DNA of 64,000 nucleotides, taken from contig OX246739.1 in the NCBI GenBank assembly GCA_945910005.1, positions 2,944,001 through 3,008,000 of the forward strand. The letters are read 5' to 3'. Position 1 is the stretch's first letter. Every line of letters starts with the position of its first letter. A model generated the notes under the pieces. It saw only the letters and a list, made by a program, of their open reading frames with translations, was not told the origin of the DNA and ran no database searches. Both the position numbers and the translations under genes were made by a program. The DNA is from Isoperla grammatica (Eukaryota > Arthropoda > Insecta > Plecoptera > Perlodidae). Below, in pieces: positions 1 through 13,078 of this stretch.

Positions 1-3000
1 AATAACGTATATATCCATCCAAATATTTCTCAACAAACGTCTCGTCGTTTCTTTTAATAGCGTCTTAGAAATGTTTTTAATCTTTGGCCCGAGATTATTA
101 CGGCAATCGTTCGGCTTGGAAGTGAGATGACGTCTTAACTGGGGTCTCACCAGAACATAAACCTAATGTGAGCCGCACGATTAAACACCGGTCCAATTTA
201 ATTCATGAATACTAACACTTTATTAACAGTGCCGTTGGTTTTCAATTCAATTTGACGCCTCCGTACAGCGACGCGATCAAGTTAGTCTAAACTCTAAACG
301 GAGGGTCAGAGCGAGAAGCTGCAACGTTAAAAATGATATATGTAGCTCAGAAGTGATACACCAGTGTTGTTTCCTTTGCACTAGCAACAGTTGTTATTAT
401 ACAGTAAAATCATTGTGAAGTGTAAGAAGCTGCATTTGTGAGTTTCATGCACCAGACTTGGCAAATAAGCTAAAACCGGAAATTGAAAAATTTAAATGAA
501 AACAAAAGTTGTATGCGTGACACAATTTATTCACGGATATAGAACTAGATAAGTCAGTTTGAAAAATTGCAACGAATAGCTAATCAAATTAAAATACAAT
601 TATACGTCTTAAAACACACTTTAATCAAAAGTGTGTGATGAACGTAGCCCTACCCGTTTTTCATTTGGTACGATAATTTTGGGATTCTATAGTTACTTCA
701 CTGACCACTCGTTTGTAATACAAATGTATACGAGTTAGCATAGTTGATAAATGATGTTGCATACAATATTACTTTAAAGTTTAAACAGCAAATTTTCTTC
801 AAAATAAATGTACACAATCTTACCCACAAGAAGTTAATTGCTCATTGTTTTTGTGAAATCCACTGTCATCAAATTAAGTAACAAACATATTGTGTTTCTG
901 TGTACGTTACAAGGTAAAATATAGTTTTAAACGCTAAACGACATCATAAACCTACATAAACCTTTGTTTGTGCTGTGGAACACTTCACAATATGCTAAAC
1001 TGTGATTATATATCAGGCGTGTGCAGCTTAAGGGACCAGACCCACGTTACGTCGGGCTCTTACATAGTATTTTACTCGGAACGCAAACAAAACCGTCAAA
1101 ACTGCCGCCGCAAATGACAATAAATTCAAAGGGCGCTCCTCTGTTCAGAAGCAAACTTCTTTAAATATTAGCGAGTTCCAGCCGGACTCTTCTGCTTGAG
1201 AGGGGCTTATTACGTATTCTATGACATTTGTCACAATGGACCTTTTGGCGCGTCCCGAGCATGACACGACAACGACATGCAGAGCACAGCAACAACCCTA
1301 GAGGCTTACTAACGAACTTACTCGAGACAAAGAGCTACATAGAGATGTTAATTTTTCTAATTGCATGTTAGATTAAATGTAAACAATGGGAAGAAAGGAG
1401 AATTCATTAACACACGCATTATTTTACTCTTTCATGTTCCTCCCTGATGATTATATAATAATACAGACTTCCATCTGGTTTCTCTTGATAATATTATCAA
1501 GGGAGTCGGCTTATGTTCTACCTTCAATTTCTACAACCAACATTATAAACATGTTAGGCCAGCGCTGATCTGGCAAACCTGGTCCTGGGTTCAAATCACG
1601 GTATCGACATCAAACGACAACATTTCATCTTCATACATTACTCATTAATCAGCCTTATCAGCATCGTTGCTAAAATATGAGACGCAACGTCCAATACATC
1701 ATATTATATAAACACATTAGCATAGGTATCTCTTAACTGAACTGGAATTGTTTATTTAGAAATTAGAATATATCTCCGCTAAACTTACAGCCGTGATTTT
1801 GAGTGAAAATCCAATTGCGTTCTTACTTAGAATCACACTTTAATGTTATTGAAATGTCTTCATACATAGAAATTCCATTATCACTTGTTTGTTCAAGGAC
1901 AAACCAGGCCTAACGAGCAGTGGCCCACATATTATAAAAGTATCCCTGCTCGGCGGTGTGTAGACTACACGTCTCAGGTTCAAAGCTTGATGGAAATAAT
2001 ACTTGCGCGGGTAGTTTGATTAACAAGCTCTTGATTAGGTTGTACGGGGTTGGTGTCAGCGTATTCACTTTCATCCCTTTATATGCGGCCGTGTGGTTTT
2101 TGTCTAGGCTATAATCCGTAGCAGCCTCAGGGATCATTTCAAAGGCAGTGTCCTGTCCCGTCCCGTATGTCCTAACTCCCGCACTCCCGCACTCCCGCAG
2201 CGATCGATGTCTCGACGCATCGCCGGCCAGCCTTCGCATGGTCGTTCTTAGCGCAACATATTTTACACCAATCAGACGGAACTGGTGAAATACAAATAAC
2301 GACATTCACACCATTTTTACTGTATGCAAATGTGCGAAGCATTTAGACGTTTGGAAAGAAACAAGTTAAAAAGAGCTTGAGAGCCTAAGCAATAGACTCT
2401 GAAATACATAATAATGGAAAGTTAAATTTTATGTTTAAAAAATAGTTTGATTGATTGAGGATTTATTGATTGACCAGTGCCGAGCCCCATTCTGCGTGTC
2501 ATGAAGTGATTTTGAAGACAAGAGATGAGAGTAACACAAAATTCTTAAAGAATCATTAACGCAAACCTTTCTTTAGGTCACAGAGTTTAAAACATTAATA
2601 TTAATCGCATTATATCTTTTCTAGTTTTTATTTCAATAACATATATGTGAGTTTATCATTGATCGGTCTGCGGCGTTTACACATTAATCACTCGGACTAG
2701 TGCTCTACATTATTCAAATGCAAAATAGACATTTGAAAACTGTGGTCTGGCCTGATGAAACCGACGTTGATTGATCCGAGTGGCGGTGAGTTCATTTAGT
2801 CGCATTCTACTTCCGGTTCGACGGGTTGAACGACTATCTACATCCGTTTTAATTGACCGCAAAGCCAAGTCAAGATAGCGCGCCAATAAATCTGATTACC
2901 ACACATTGATTTAATCATTCTCAGAGTATTCTGGAATCTATTTACCATTCCGCAACTCGGTTGCGCCGTGTTGACGCGGTGATGAGGCCTGAGATCTGAT

Positions 3001-3667
3001 TGGTCGGCTGCCGGATACGTTGTGTGTTCGTTAAACGTTAATCACTGCCTCAAACTAGCGGTCTGTAGTACGCAGATAATATGAGATGGTTGGGCGAGAT
3101 AGCTACTCTAGTTTAGTAAACTGATTGTGGTAGATATTTTAGACGCAAGTTACTAACAATGATATTATTCGTATACAATCACAGGAGCAAGGAACGAGAT
3201 AATTTGTGTCTCAATTTTTATTGTTCGTGTTGTCTTTTTTGTATGGAAGTTTGTTTTTCTTGTTTTGTTATCTTTTCTGTTATAACTATTTCATCATTAA
3301 ATTGCAAATTCTATTTTATTGTCCTCTTCCTTTGTAAATCAATATTATAACTAAATAGGATAGACATCAATAAATAAATATACACCTTAATAAAATATAC
3401 ACCTATGATCACATATATTTATGTGCGTCTTGCAGCCGAGTTCGACTCTGTTTAATTCTTCATTTAGTTGTATAAAATTATAACTTAATACTATATATTT
3501 TACAATATATGAAGGGTAGACGTGTAGTCAAAGAGCGTCCTTGGTTTAGAATGTGGTGGACTCAAAAAAATGTGTCAAAACAGCACCTCAAGGGACAATT
3601 GCCCTTATAATATTGGTGCTCTAACCCCGTTCGTCAGACGCTAGGTAAATAAAACTAAACTTTGGTT
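1..3667. other. No gene seen; probable TMTC intron
   Basis: No recognisable coding exon on either strand; the short open frames have no known motif. It contains a small direct repeat of CACTCCCG (about 2178-2205) and a lone tRNA-like B box (GGGTTCAAATCACGG, about 1592) that may be a SINE scrap. A short hairpin GCAACTCGGTTGC lies near 2952. Confidence 0.5.
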
Positions 3668-3912
3668 TTGGATTCGCAAAAGGTCCTCAGTCTTTTTCTG
3701 GTCTAACCTCTAAGACCGGCCAAACTTTGGACTTCTTGTGAAACCAGACCCAGGTCACATGAGGAAGTTACTAATTTCTGGTCGGAATAAAGACACAATG
3801 AACATATTAATATTTTTCCTCCGATATTGGCCTGGATTCACGAGAAGTTCGAAGTTAGGCCGGTCTTAGAGTTAATACCAGAAAAATACCTCTTATGAAT
3901 CGAGACCCAGGT
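3668..3912. repeat. Foldback (long inverted repeat) MITE-like element
   Basis: Two inverted arms of roughly 75-80 nt flank a centre of about 75 nt. Left arm about 3671-3752 and right arm about 3829-3912 share TTTTTCTGGT, CTCTAAGACCGGCC and ACTTCTTGTGAA-like blocks with scattered mismatches. No coding capacity. This is the structure of a non-autonomous foldback DNA transposon; its superfamily cannot be told. Confidence 0.7.
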
Positions 3913-5394
3913 ATTAGCAATGTGTTGGTGTTTATCATTGACATCTCATTATTGATTTCACGGCTACAATTCCCACTCCCTAACTCCTAAATTAAGTCTA
4001 CTTCTCGCTCGAAAACTAAAATACATCGCCGTCGAAATGCACAAGTTGACTGTGTGACTTTAAGCATTAAAGCACCTCTATTTTTAAATAAAACCGTTTT
4101 TTGCGTTTCATTCGTGTTCACCATAATCTCGCAATAAACGGACATTTTGGATAAATTTAAACCTTACAATGTAGCCGTAACTATTTTTACATTCCCCTCG
4201 TGGTTTGCGTTACACAAATACCCACAGGAGTTGAAGTATAAGTAATGTAAGCACAGGCCGCGGCTTCGTGCGATATTGTTGCATGGTGAAGAATGGTTCT
4301 AGCTATGAATAATGGGATTACTATTAGCACGGTATTATGTTCACACATGATAAACTCACCGACTTACTCAAGTTATGACATCATTCGTGCGTCAACTTAA
4401 TACACGGGTCGTTCAACAAATAAGTATTTATGTGAATGTGTTTGATACACAACAACAGACAAACACTTTTCATAACTGAGATAAATTTAATTAAAGTCGT
4501 TTGTATTTTATATTGTTTATTATAATAATTCACAAAACTATTTATACTTGGATAATGGTTCAACAATTTCGTTTGGTTCAATTTAAACTATTAGCTATGC
4601 TTTGCAAGATAACGTTCGTCATAACTGTTTGTGTTGGTTTAACAAATGAGAAGACATTTCGCTTCAAATAATTTGTAGTTTAATTCGCTTGATCGCATAT
4701 TTATTATTTAATCACATGATAAAAAGTAGAATACCGTATTACTTATTAGTCTTGAAACATGGCTATAATGTAGTTTTGCGCAGCATTGCTTGGCGTGCCA
4801 TGGTGCATGGTAGGTCACTTAATTATCACATGTATAACATTTTTTCCTCCTTACACTGTGCAGTGTATACTGGATCACCTGCACCAAAGCAGCATATAGC
4901 CTTATCTTTCACGAAAGTATTTAATAATTAACATATTAACGTTTTCTCTATGTTTACAGTGTTTCGATATCCCCGGATCATATAGATATTATCTCTGCCA
5001 ATAAATCAACCTGATGTGAACGTGTATGAATCAAATAGCTTTTCAAGTTAACAGTTTGTGACAAGACAAGAAACGTTCTTCCATCTGTCGTCTAGACAAG
5101 TCTCCTATGTAACTCAACTCGTAGACGTCTGACATTCTGAAGCATCTTAACAATAACGACATAGCTCTTGAGATTGAAAAATATTTGTTGCTATTTTGAA
5201 ACATGATTGTGTACTACTTTCTGTCTGAGTCTACGTATTACTTATTTAGTTCCGTGTACACATACTACAATGAAGTCGTATATTCTTCTTTAGATCTACA
5301 AGAAATATAAAAGTTAATTGAATTATTGGAAAAAATTTACAACGACTATTCGTAGAGCTGAATCCTTGGATACAGAGCATAAACCCGTGGAAGA
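3913..5394. other. No gene seen
   Basis: AT-rich intronic or intergenic DNA without recognisable exons. The open frames of 66 and 80 codons have no known motif. Confidence 0.5.
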
Positions 5395-5495
5395 TATCTG
5401 CAGGGAGGATTGTTGGTGGTGGGGATTGAATCCGCGACCTCCGGGATCTGGGTCATGTGTACTGGCACTGATCCTATTGTATTAGCGTGTACATA
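5395..5495 (-). repeat. tRNA-derived SINE head (degenerate)
   Basis: On the minus strand a B-box-like block (GGTCGCGGATTCAATCCCC) ends near 5419, preceded by CCAGATCCCGGAG resembling a tRNA anticodon arm. The acceptor stem does not pair, so this is a retroposed tRNA-like head rather than a tRNA gene. Confidence 0.5.
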
Positions 5496-7782
5496 TAGTC
5501 TGGAGATGCGGCTGTCACAGGAGAACGTTGCTTCAATCTATTGTCACACATGCAAAGTGGCGTCATCTAAAGGGTAAATGACAGCACCGAGTTATGCTTC
5601 GCCGTGCTTTTGCTTCTTGGAAAATCTATAATACACTCATAAATCACTGCGTTATGACTTCCATCTAAATACTTAAGTATCCGTTAACTTGTTTTCTCCA
5701 TGGCAACTACGCCAATGAGAGACTTTGAAATCAAGTCCAAGATATTTAGTTGGAACTTGGAACCCACAAAACCTGTCACCAATTCATCAATAATATTGTG
5801 ATTTTAAAGGATTGAGTATTTATTATCGTTTTTGTTTTTATCTGATGAGTGTCAACATTTTTTCCCATCTGTTTAATGAACTTTTATATTTTACAATCCC
5901 AAAAATGACGGCAACACCGTAGACAAATCATCTTTAACATTTCCATAAAATATGTTCTTGTCGACAATGCCATGAGTGGCCCATCAGCCGAGTGTTACGA
6001 ACCCCTGAATAGGTATTGTAGAATACAACAGTAATCTCCGTTACCATCATACGCACTCTACCGTCCACCCCCCCCCCCCCCCCCCACCCCCACACCCCTA
6101 CCAAAAAACAAAATCCGTCGCAATCCGTTAATGGATCTCAGTTGTGAATGTTTAGTAACAAAGCACAAAGCGAGGCTCTACTGATTCTACCCATGTAGAT
6201 CGGCCTTGCTCTGTCCCTCGATGACACCAGAACTTGCACTGGTTTACTTCACTCTGTTTTATTTACTCCCAAATAAATAAGGATTACATGTATTATTCAA
6301 CATTTTAGACTGTATATTTCTGAAAATGCTGCGAAAGAAGTGATAGTATTTCAAATATGGAATAACATTTACTCCAATAAAGCTCTTCAAGCCTAGGGCA
6401 CAGCACAGCATTAGTTTATTGACTCTGGTGAGCAACGTATGTAAGAACTAGGATTGCATCGCTGAGTATAGAACCGTGCAAAGAGTGCTAAGTACAATGC
6501 AAGACTTAGTGACGTGAGATCCACTATCACTTTCATAAAACACACGCGTTCATTACTAGAACGAATACGTTACTCCCAACTTTCTTAATCCTCATTACGC
6601 GTTCATCAAGCTTTAAGTGATGTATTGTGAAGTAGACCAACCCGTGGACACAATATCACTTATAACTTCTCCCTCCCCCCTTCCTTCTCTTACCACCACC
6701 ACCGCCACCTCCATTCCCTAAAGCCGCGTCAACACAAATGTGGCGAGCGTTAACTCGTGACATTAGAAAACGCTTTGCTGACGTGTATTTGCTGACATGT
6801 ATTTTTTTGACATGTATTTGTTGACGTGTCAGACAGGAAGATCCAACATTGATTGAGCCTCGATACACTCAAGGTAAATAATTTAGTAGAAGAACGGGAG
6901 TACGAATACATTTTACTGTACAAGTGCACAGCAGATCGCAACGTGATGAGGCGTCAATTTTATTGAACACATTTCACTCCAAATAACGTGAACACCGAAC
7001 ATGCTTGTGAGGTTATTTTGCGTACTCATGGTTTGAACTAATAAAAACATGTGGCTTCATCAAAAAATAAAGAATACAGAAAATTAAAATGAAGCATTAA
7101 ACATACCCGTACAAAAATTATCCACATGTGTATTATTAATATTTAAACTTTCTGTCTCACTTATAATCTCATTGAAGTAGGTAGTAATGTAAATTAATGT
7201 GATGAGTAGTCATGTTAACCATAAAAACCAGTCCCTATGTAGATATAAATCTGGATACCCTACACCAAACAAACGAACTTTTTCGCTACAGTAGTTAAGA
7301 CCTTCTATTGGATTACAAATATGAAACCAATCAATAGGAGAATGTCGATCACTAATCCACTTGAACACTTTTCTTCCATAAATAACCACAGACCTTTACT
7401 TACAACAATTTTGCAAAATTCAAACTTTAAAACATTGTAAATCGAATCGTAGAACCATTTACCTCGTTGCTAAGGAAATATTTGAAATATTCACGCCAAT
7501 TCTATTCAAGTTGATCCACAGGACACCTTATAAAGTTGATATTGCACATTGTTTTGGAACCAAAATGCAATTTTTTTGCTGTTGTCCATACTTGTTTATG
7601 TGTTTGCTCAGGTTACCCAAAAACAAAATTGATAGATATTGTTAATCTTTATATGCGATCTTGCATTGTTGTGGATCTTGTGATTCTGTTACCTAATCGA
7701 AAGATGAAACAGCAATATTGCAACAAGTACTGACTTAATCAAGCTATCAGGCTATTGGTATAGAGTAAGGGTGTTTATTTAC
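5496..7782. other. No gene seen; homopolymer and short repeats
   Basis: Contains a C-rich run (about 6066-6098) and a cluster of near-repeats of the type TGCTGACRTGTATTT (about 6776-6835). A block at 5688-5745 resembles 21243-21300 (both start CTTGTTTTCTCCATGGCAAC). No exon was recognised. Confidence 0.5.
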
Positions 7783-7972
7783 CTCGAAATCCGCCAGCCC
7801 CTTGTAGGCGACCGCCGCACAGCACGTGAAGAAGACCCCAGTGGCGATGTTCCTGGGGTCAGCGAGGGAGGTGACCAGGGGGACGGACCCCATCTGCCAG
7901 TCGTGACTGAGAGTCGTGGGGCAGAGTAACAACCACCCGTTGAGCGCCGCCAGGTAGCACCACGTCAGCACT
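7783..7972 (-). CDS. TMTC: TMTC exon, second part of DUF1736 with DWQMGS motif (190 nt)
   Basis: A minus-strand exon between TGTATGTATTCCAG (ending 7973) and GTAAAT (starting 7782). One base completes Arg. The 63 codons read VLTWCYLAALNGWLLLCPTT, then LSHDWQMGSVPLVTSLADPR, NIATGVFFTCCAAVAYKGLA and DFE, ending in phase 0. The W-LLL-P...DW..G..PL pattern is the core of DUF1736 in TMTC proteins, and the rest is a membrane helix. GC content is far above the surrounding sequence. The donor is less canonical than in the other exons. The first 35 nt and the acceptor are repeated several times just upstream in the intron (7938-8650). The next exon should encode the ER-membrane segment with ERVLY; I could not find it between 1 and 7782. 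Confidence 0.95.
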
Positions 7973-8650
7973 CTGGAATACATACAGAACAGGGCGTGAA
8001 TATGATCCTTGAGGTACACCTAACAACGTAGAGCATGTATAAGGATATAACTGTGCATCTATACGTTCAGCGCCGCCAGGTAGCACCACGTCAGCACCCT
8101 GGAATACATACAGAACAGGGCGTGAATACGATCCTTGAGGTACACCTAAACAGCGTAGCGGATGTATAAGGATATAAATGTGCATCTATACGTTGAGCGC
8201 CGCCAGGTAGCACCACGTCAGCACCCTGGAATACATACAGAACAGGGCGTGAATACGATCCTTGGGGTACACCTAACAGCGTAGCGGATGCATAAGGATA
8301 TAAATGTGCATCTATACGTTGCGCGCCGCCAGGTAGCACCACGTCAGCACCCTGGAATACATACAGAACAGGGCGTGAATACGATCCTTGAGGTACACCT
8401 AAAAAAGCGTAGCGGATGTATAAGGATATAAATGTGCATCTATACGTCCAGGGTATCTAGTAGTAGCATCAAGCCGCACTGAAATCTAAACAGAAAAGGA
8501 CGTTAATTTAATCCTTGAGGTACACCTAAACAGCTTTGGAGATAGGTATATAAATTATAATATGCACCTAACCGTTCAGGACAGCCAGGTATCGCCAAGT
8601 TAGCACTTTGAATTAAAAACAGTACAGAACGTGCATTAGATCCATTTAAT
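7938..8650. repeat. 126-128 bp tandem array copying the TMTC exon boundary
   Basis: Units start at about 7938, 8064, 8191, 8317, 8445 and 8573. Each includes the first 35 nt of the TMTC exon, its acceptor and about 90 nt of upstream intron. Units 1-4 are nearly identical; units 5 and 6 are strongly diverged. Unit 1 is the real exon boundary. Copies of the acceptor sit at 8100-8099, 8227-8226 and 8353-8352 (minus strand), all with the same TGTATGTATTCCAG context as the true one. Open frames of 83-108 codons here are by-products of the repetition. Confidence 0.93.
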
Positions 8651-8871
8651 ATGCTAGTACTACTATAAAACACTTTATAATACACATTCAATCAAATGTT
8701 TGTAGCAACAAGGTGCTGTGAGGTATCACTGCGCTAATACCCAAGTGCTGGAATTGACAAAGTAGACAATTCTATTCTTGCTGTATGTATGAGGAGTTCA
8801 CATATTTTCACTTCCCAAATTGTATCATTAGTTGTCTTCAGTTGTCTCTCCGTGGTTAGCTCATTTGCTCG

Positions 8872-9553
8872 AATATGTATGTATGTATGTAAATTCTTTA
8901 TTAGCACTTTTGCTATACATTTCACACATAAAAATGATATAATACAATTTTACTCTTAAATTCTCACACAGCAATTCTAATTATCATTTAACAGTTTTAT
9001 ATATTCATTCTTAAAACTTTGAACATTTGTCATTAATTTCAACTTATTCGGTAACTGGTTATATTGACGAATACCCGTGTAGAATATCGACTTAGTTGTT
9101 AAACCCTTTTTGTGGCTCTTCAAATAGTAAGTACTTTTAACATTTCTTGTAGCATAAGAATGCACCTCAGATGTTTTTACCAGGCGATTATTTAAATAAT
9201 TTGGTAGAAGACCACATTGCATTTTAAAAATAAATATCATTGCATTCATTTTTATTTTGTTTTCCACATTTAACCATTCCAGTGCGTCAAGCATAAATCT
9301 AATAGGAACATATTTACTACATTTTAAAATCAGCCTCATGCCTCTATTCTGCAATAGCTGCAGTCTTTCAAGATCACCCAGGAACGACTGGTATAGAATC
9401 GATGCACAAAAATCAAAATGTGGTTGTACAATTGTAAGATATATTACTTTTTTTGACCATGGAGATAAGTTGCTACCAATTCTTTGAATATATCCTATTT
9501 TCTTAGCTATTTTATTTTTTATATATTCAATGTATAGAAATGTTAACTAGCTC
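8872..9553 (-). mobile_element. 5'-truncated non-LTR retrotransposon (LINE), C-terminal end of the reverse transcriptase ORF
   Basis: On the minus strand the frame from about 9550 to 8980 reads a typical C-terminal region of a Jockey/CR1-like LINE polyprotein: EYIKNKIAKKIGYIQRIGSN, then VQPHFDF..SILYQS, LERLQLLQNRGMRLILKC, LEWLNVENKIKMNAMIFIFK, GLLPNYL, and a Y.TRN...LP end. An in-frame stop lies at the 5' end of the fragment. After the stop codon (8979-8977) comes a short 3' UTR with AATAAAG and a tail of CATA repeats (seen as TATG repeats at 8875-8890). This is 5' truncation plus a microsatellite tail, the usual state of a dead LINE insertion. The catalytic reverse transcriptase domain is absent. 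It inserted in the TMTC intron just beyond the exon-boundary array. The clade assignment is tentative. Confidence 0.85.
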
Positions 9554-12500
9554 CCTACAATTATCATCTATGTCAGTGCAAATAGTAACATTATTTCGGG
9601 TCCGTTGAAATCAGAAAAATCAAGATTGGATCAAATGAAATTTGAATATGGAGATTCTCATCCACTTTCTGTGTTTTTGTTACTGATAAGAGGTAAAATT
9701 GCTATTCACTGATGGTATTTTTTGTGTTTACAAGTTGAATTAAGTATATAACCGGGCTATAAATGATTATAAGTCAAAAGGCAAAATATTAGTGCAGGGA
9801 GCGAGCATTCATCTGATGGACAAACATTTAAAATTACTCCATTCCAGGCTAATGAATATTGAATGGTGATGATTAATTTTCCCAATTCATTGTCTATCAC
9901 ATTGCGAGTATTCATCATAACGCAAAAGGGAAATCTAATTTATTGTGCATGAAGTATCTGTGATTGTTAACATTAATAATGTGAAAGTCAGTATAAACGT
10001 CTAATTGTAATTGTCACATATCAGTACACAAGAATTACATTGTTCTAATCGCTATCACAAATCATTCGTTTCAAATCAACTGTTTTGGGGGAGTTGAGCC
10101 GTTTTTAGAAGGTGTTTTGCACGGCAAAATGACCCGAAACTAATATAATTCAATTGTATTGGCTGTAAAATCATCGTCTTGAATTCTAAATCGTGTATAC
10201 TTTCTTTTTCTTACTCACTCTTTATGTCAATACCATATTTAGGCAGTTATGTTGTATTTTATAAAAATGGGAATGACATTATACTTGACCAAGCATTTTT
10301 TTAAAGTAAATTATGACTGTATGCTTAGAAAATTCTTTCCTTGTGTCTAAGTTATGCACAGTTACTATGTTATGTAAAGTATTGCATGAATTACATTTAC
10401 TAATATCATTGTGTTAGCGGAGTGAAACAAGTTGTTTTACTTTTTTAGTTTTTATTTCACAACAGTGGTAGCAGAGAGGCTGTGTAAATATCGTATACAG
10501 GTGTGATGCCGAAAGCATCGAGAATTTTTCAAATGAACCACATTGTTTTATCTGGGATACTTATAAATTTATTGGATGCTTCCTTATCACCCCAAGTATA
10601 TAGATTAACAATTATGATTTACTATTTAGTATGCACACATCTATATTCAAACTACTTGGTCTTTAATGTGATGTTCTTATCACAGTAAATATATGTTGGT
10701 ATCTAGTTCATTTATGCCATTATTAGATGGCGTGTGTGCTGACTACGTTAGCATGTCCTGTGCTGACTACGCTAGCATGTCCTGTGCACGGCTGTGTATG
10801 TCCCTTGAAGGCATAAGAAGAGTAATCACTTAAGCCATACTCAGTTCGTTACATCAGAGGAGCATTTAGCAATAAATCGATACGGCTACAATAACTTCCT
10901 TTTACAAGACTCAGATCCACATCTGGGAACAATTACAACTGGATGTCTTCTTGATTGCTCTTGCCACATCCTCAAATGCAATTGACCCATTTTACAACCT
11001 GAAACTACTCCACACAAGGGTAATTCACATTGAGTTTTCTCTTATAACCACACAGTTTAATGCAATAATTCATTCTCTTCTTTTACAGTAGAAACTTCCT
11101 TTTATGTTTCCCTTTGAGGACAGAACATTTGTAAACGGCCACTTGAACGGTTAATATGTTCTTATGTTCCCCGCCTATGTTATAGCGAGTTGCGATAGTT
11201 TAGCAGCAGGTTATTGCGTTTAACGTGCTGTGTCTGCTTCTCTCACACGAAAGCTTAATTCAAATGTTCTATTAGTTCCAGGGAAACATCGCCAGCTGCT
11301 TCAAGTCTACGACAATGTCCCCACAGATCATAAACCCTATACAGTATGAGGATGGCAAGTACGCGTTATGGCGAACAATTGTAGGGAACAGACACAGTCG
11401 CAGAATTAAATAATGCGATTACAACTATAAACGTTTCATAATAAAGAAATAGTATTGAATTGCGTTTTACGCTTTGTGATACATGTCTCGAGTGCAGGTT
11501 CGTCCATTGTTTGGAATGCACTCAATCCAACAATAAAAATTAGCTTAGCGCTATTTAAATAATCATCAAGAATGCGAATTTGTCTTGTAATTTACCTTCG
11601 ATCTGTCAAATTAAACGGAACGTACGGGATGTATGAGTGTGGAAATATTGTGTACAGGATTGCTAAAGAAAGGGAAACAGATAATGGCGCAATCTCTGCT
11701 TCTCTCTAACAGTTCTGTATTATTCTTGATATCTTGTCTGTAACATTAAGTGGGCGGCCGCAGAAAATGTAATCAGTACCACCATGCCCTTTCAAATGAT
11801 AAATAACTTCGATGATGACTTAAAAGTACTTCTTTTGTATGACATTTGAAATCAAACCAATATATAAAACATATAACAGTTTTTTAACGAGGTACCATTC
11901 TCTCAACTGGAACACATTTTCTCTTGGGTTTGGAATGAGCAAGGTACCTGCGGGTATGTTCAAACATAATCATTACATACTTGGATCACTTTAGGAATGT
12001 TTCATGAAACTCTATCTGTTGTTGTCAATATCCACGGTCAATAGAACAGGGCCTGTGTGTGTAATGCATCTCAAGTAGATCTCATCTCACCACTACAGCG
12101 CATCATCACACATCACATATTCACACATCACACATTCATACACTGCAATGCTTCACACAGAACTAGTGCCTCTTATCTGCACAGTCACACAGTGAGTGTT
12201 TTTAATCCCCGCCTCGTTGGTAATGTTCACTTATCACGTTACTTCTAACTTGTAGATTGTAAAGGTTTTCTTCTCTGTCTGTGTGGTTAATTACCTCACG
12301 TCGCCTCCCATTCATCAGGGGCAGCATTATCCGCCCTACTTTCATCACAGATGTGTGAGACTCGTTACTTGTCGTGTCTACATCTCATTCGAACTTTCCC
12401 TTGGGGCTTGTTTCGCTACTCTCTTTCTTTTCAATCTCTTTGGATCTATTTCATTCACGGCACAATCTCATCTCTTTGAAATGCAGGAGATTTGACCTTG

Positions 12501-12712
12501 TCTCACCTTCCAGGCTTCTCTTGTGCGTCGTCACACTGAGAGGCTCAGTATAACATGAACAACAAGTGTTTATACATTTAAATGGCGTATGATATTAAAT
12601 AAAACGACAGGTAGTAGACTCATCGTTCCTCTGCAGCGCTGGTGACGCTGAAAGGGAAGGTATAACTTTATAAACTATATATATGTACAATACAAATGTC
12701 ATGATGAAAGGC
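9554..12712. other. No gene seen
   Basis: AT-rich intron without recognisable exons. A 24-bp direct duplication (TGCTGACTACGTTAGCATG type) lies at 10735-10782. Dinucleotide-like CACA-rich stretches at about 12105-12190 give spurious open frames. Confidence 0.5.
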
Positions 12713-12853
12713 CGGTATTTCAATAACCAGTAAAAGTTCTCTTTTTGGAAACGTTGTTTTCACAAGGGTAACCACCAATGGAAATACAGCAAAGTGGCTT
12801 TACCTGGCAATTTAACATACTTGACATTCTACGTGGAAGTTTAAGTACCGGGT
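12713..12853. mobile_element. Small MITE, copy A
   Basis: Starts GGCCGGTATTTCAATAACCAG and aligns along its length with the reverse complement of 30552-30695 (shared GTTGTTTTCAC, TACCTG..AGTTAA-like and ATACCGG blocks). Ends are inverted repeats of the GG(T/A)ATTTCAATG..CAGTTAAA type, worn in this copy at the right end. Non-coding. Confidence 0.65.
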
Positions 12854-12984
12854 GCCAAGTAAATAAATAACGAGAGGGATTAAGTTTATGAGCAATTTAT
12901 TCGTCCGAATATATTCAATGGGTTGTGACGCCTTTGTGCTCTTATGGACTTGAATACATGTTTTTCTAACTTTAATGTTGTATG

Positions 12985-13078
12985 TTTTACAATGGAAATA
13001 ACCACGCCTGGAATTGAACCTGCGATTCCGGAGTGAGTATTGCATGTTACAGCTCAGTCACATTTATCAACGCGTACA
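12985..13078 (-). repeat. tRNA-derived SINE head
   Basis: On the minus strand TGACTGAGCTGTAACATGC (A-box-like) is followed about 30 nt later by CAGGTTCAATTCCAGGCG (B-box-like), with the spacing of a tRNA. The stems are imperfect, so a retroposed copy is more likely than a working tRNA gene. Confidence 0.55.

Noticed and set aside
1910..2305. 131-codon minus open frame as a gene
   Set aside because: No domain, signal or splice-site support; the composition is low-complexity in part (repeated CACTCCCG).
7859..8342. Minus-strand frames of 83-108 codons with repeated DVVLPGGA
   Set aside because: They are off-frame readings of the TMTC exon and its tandem copies.
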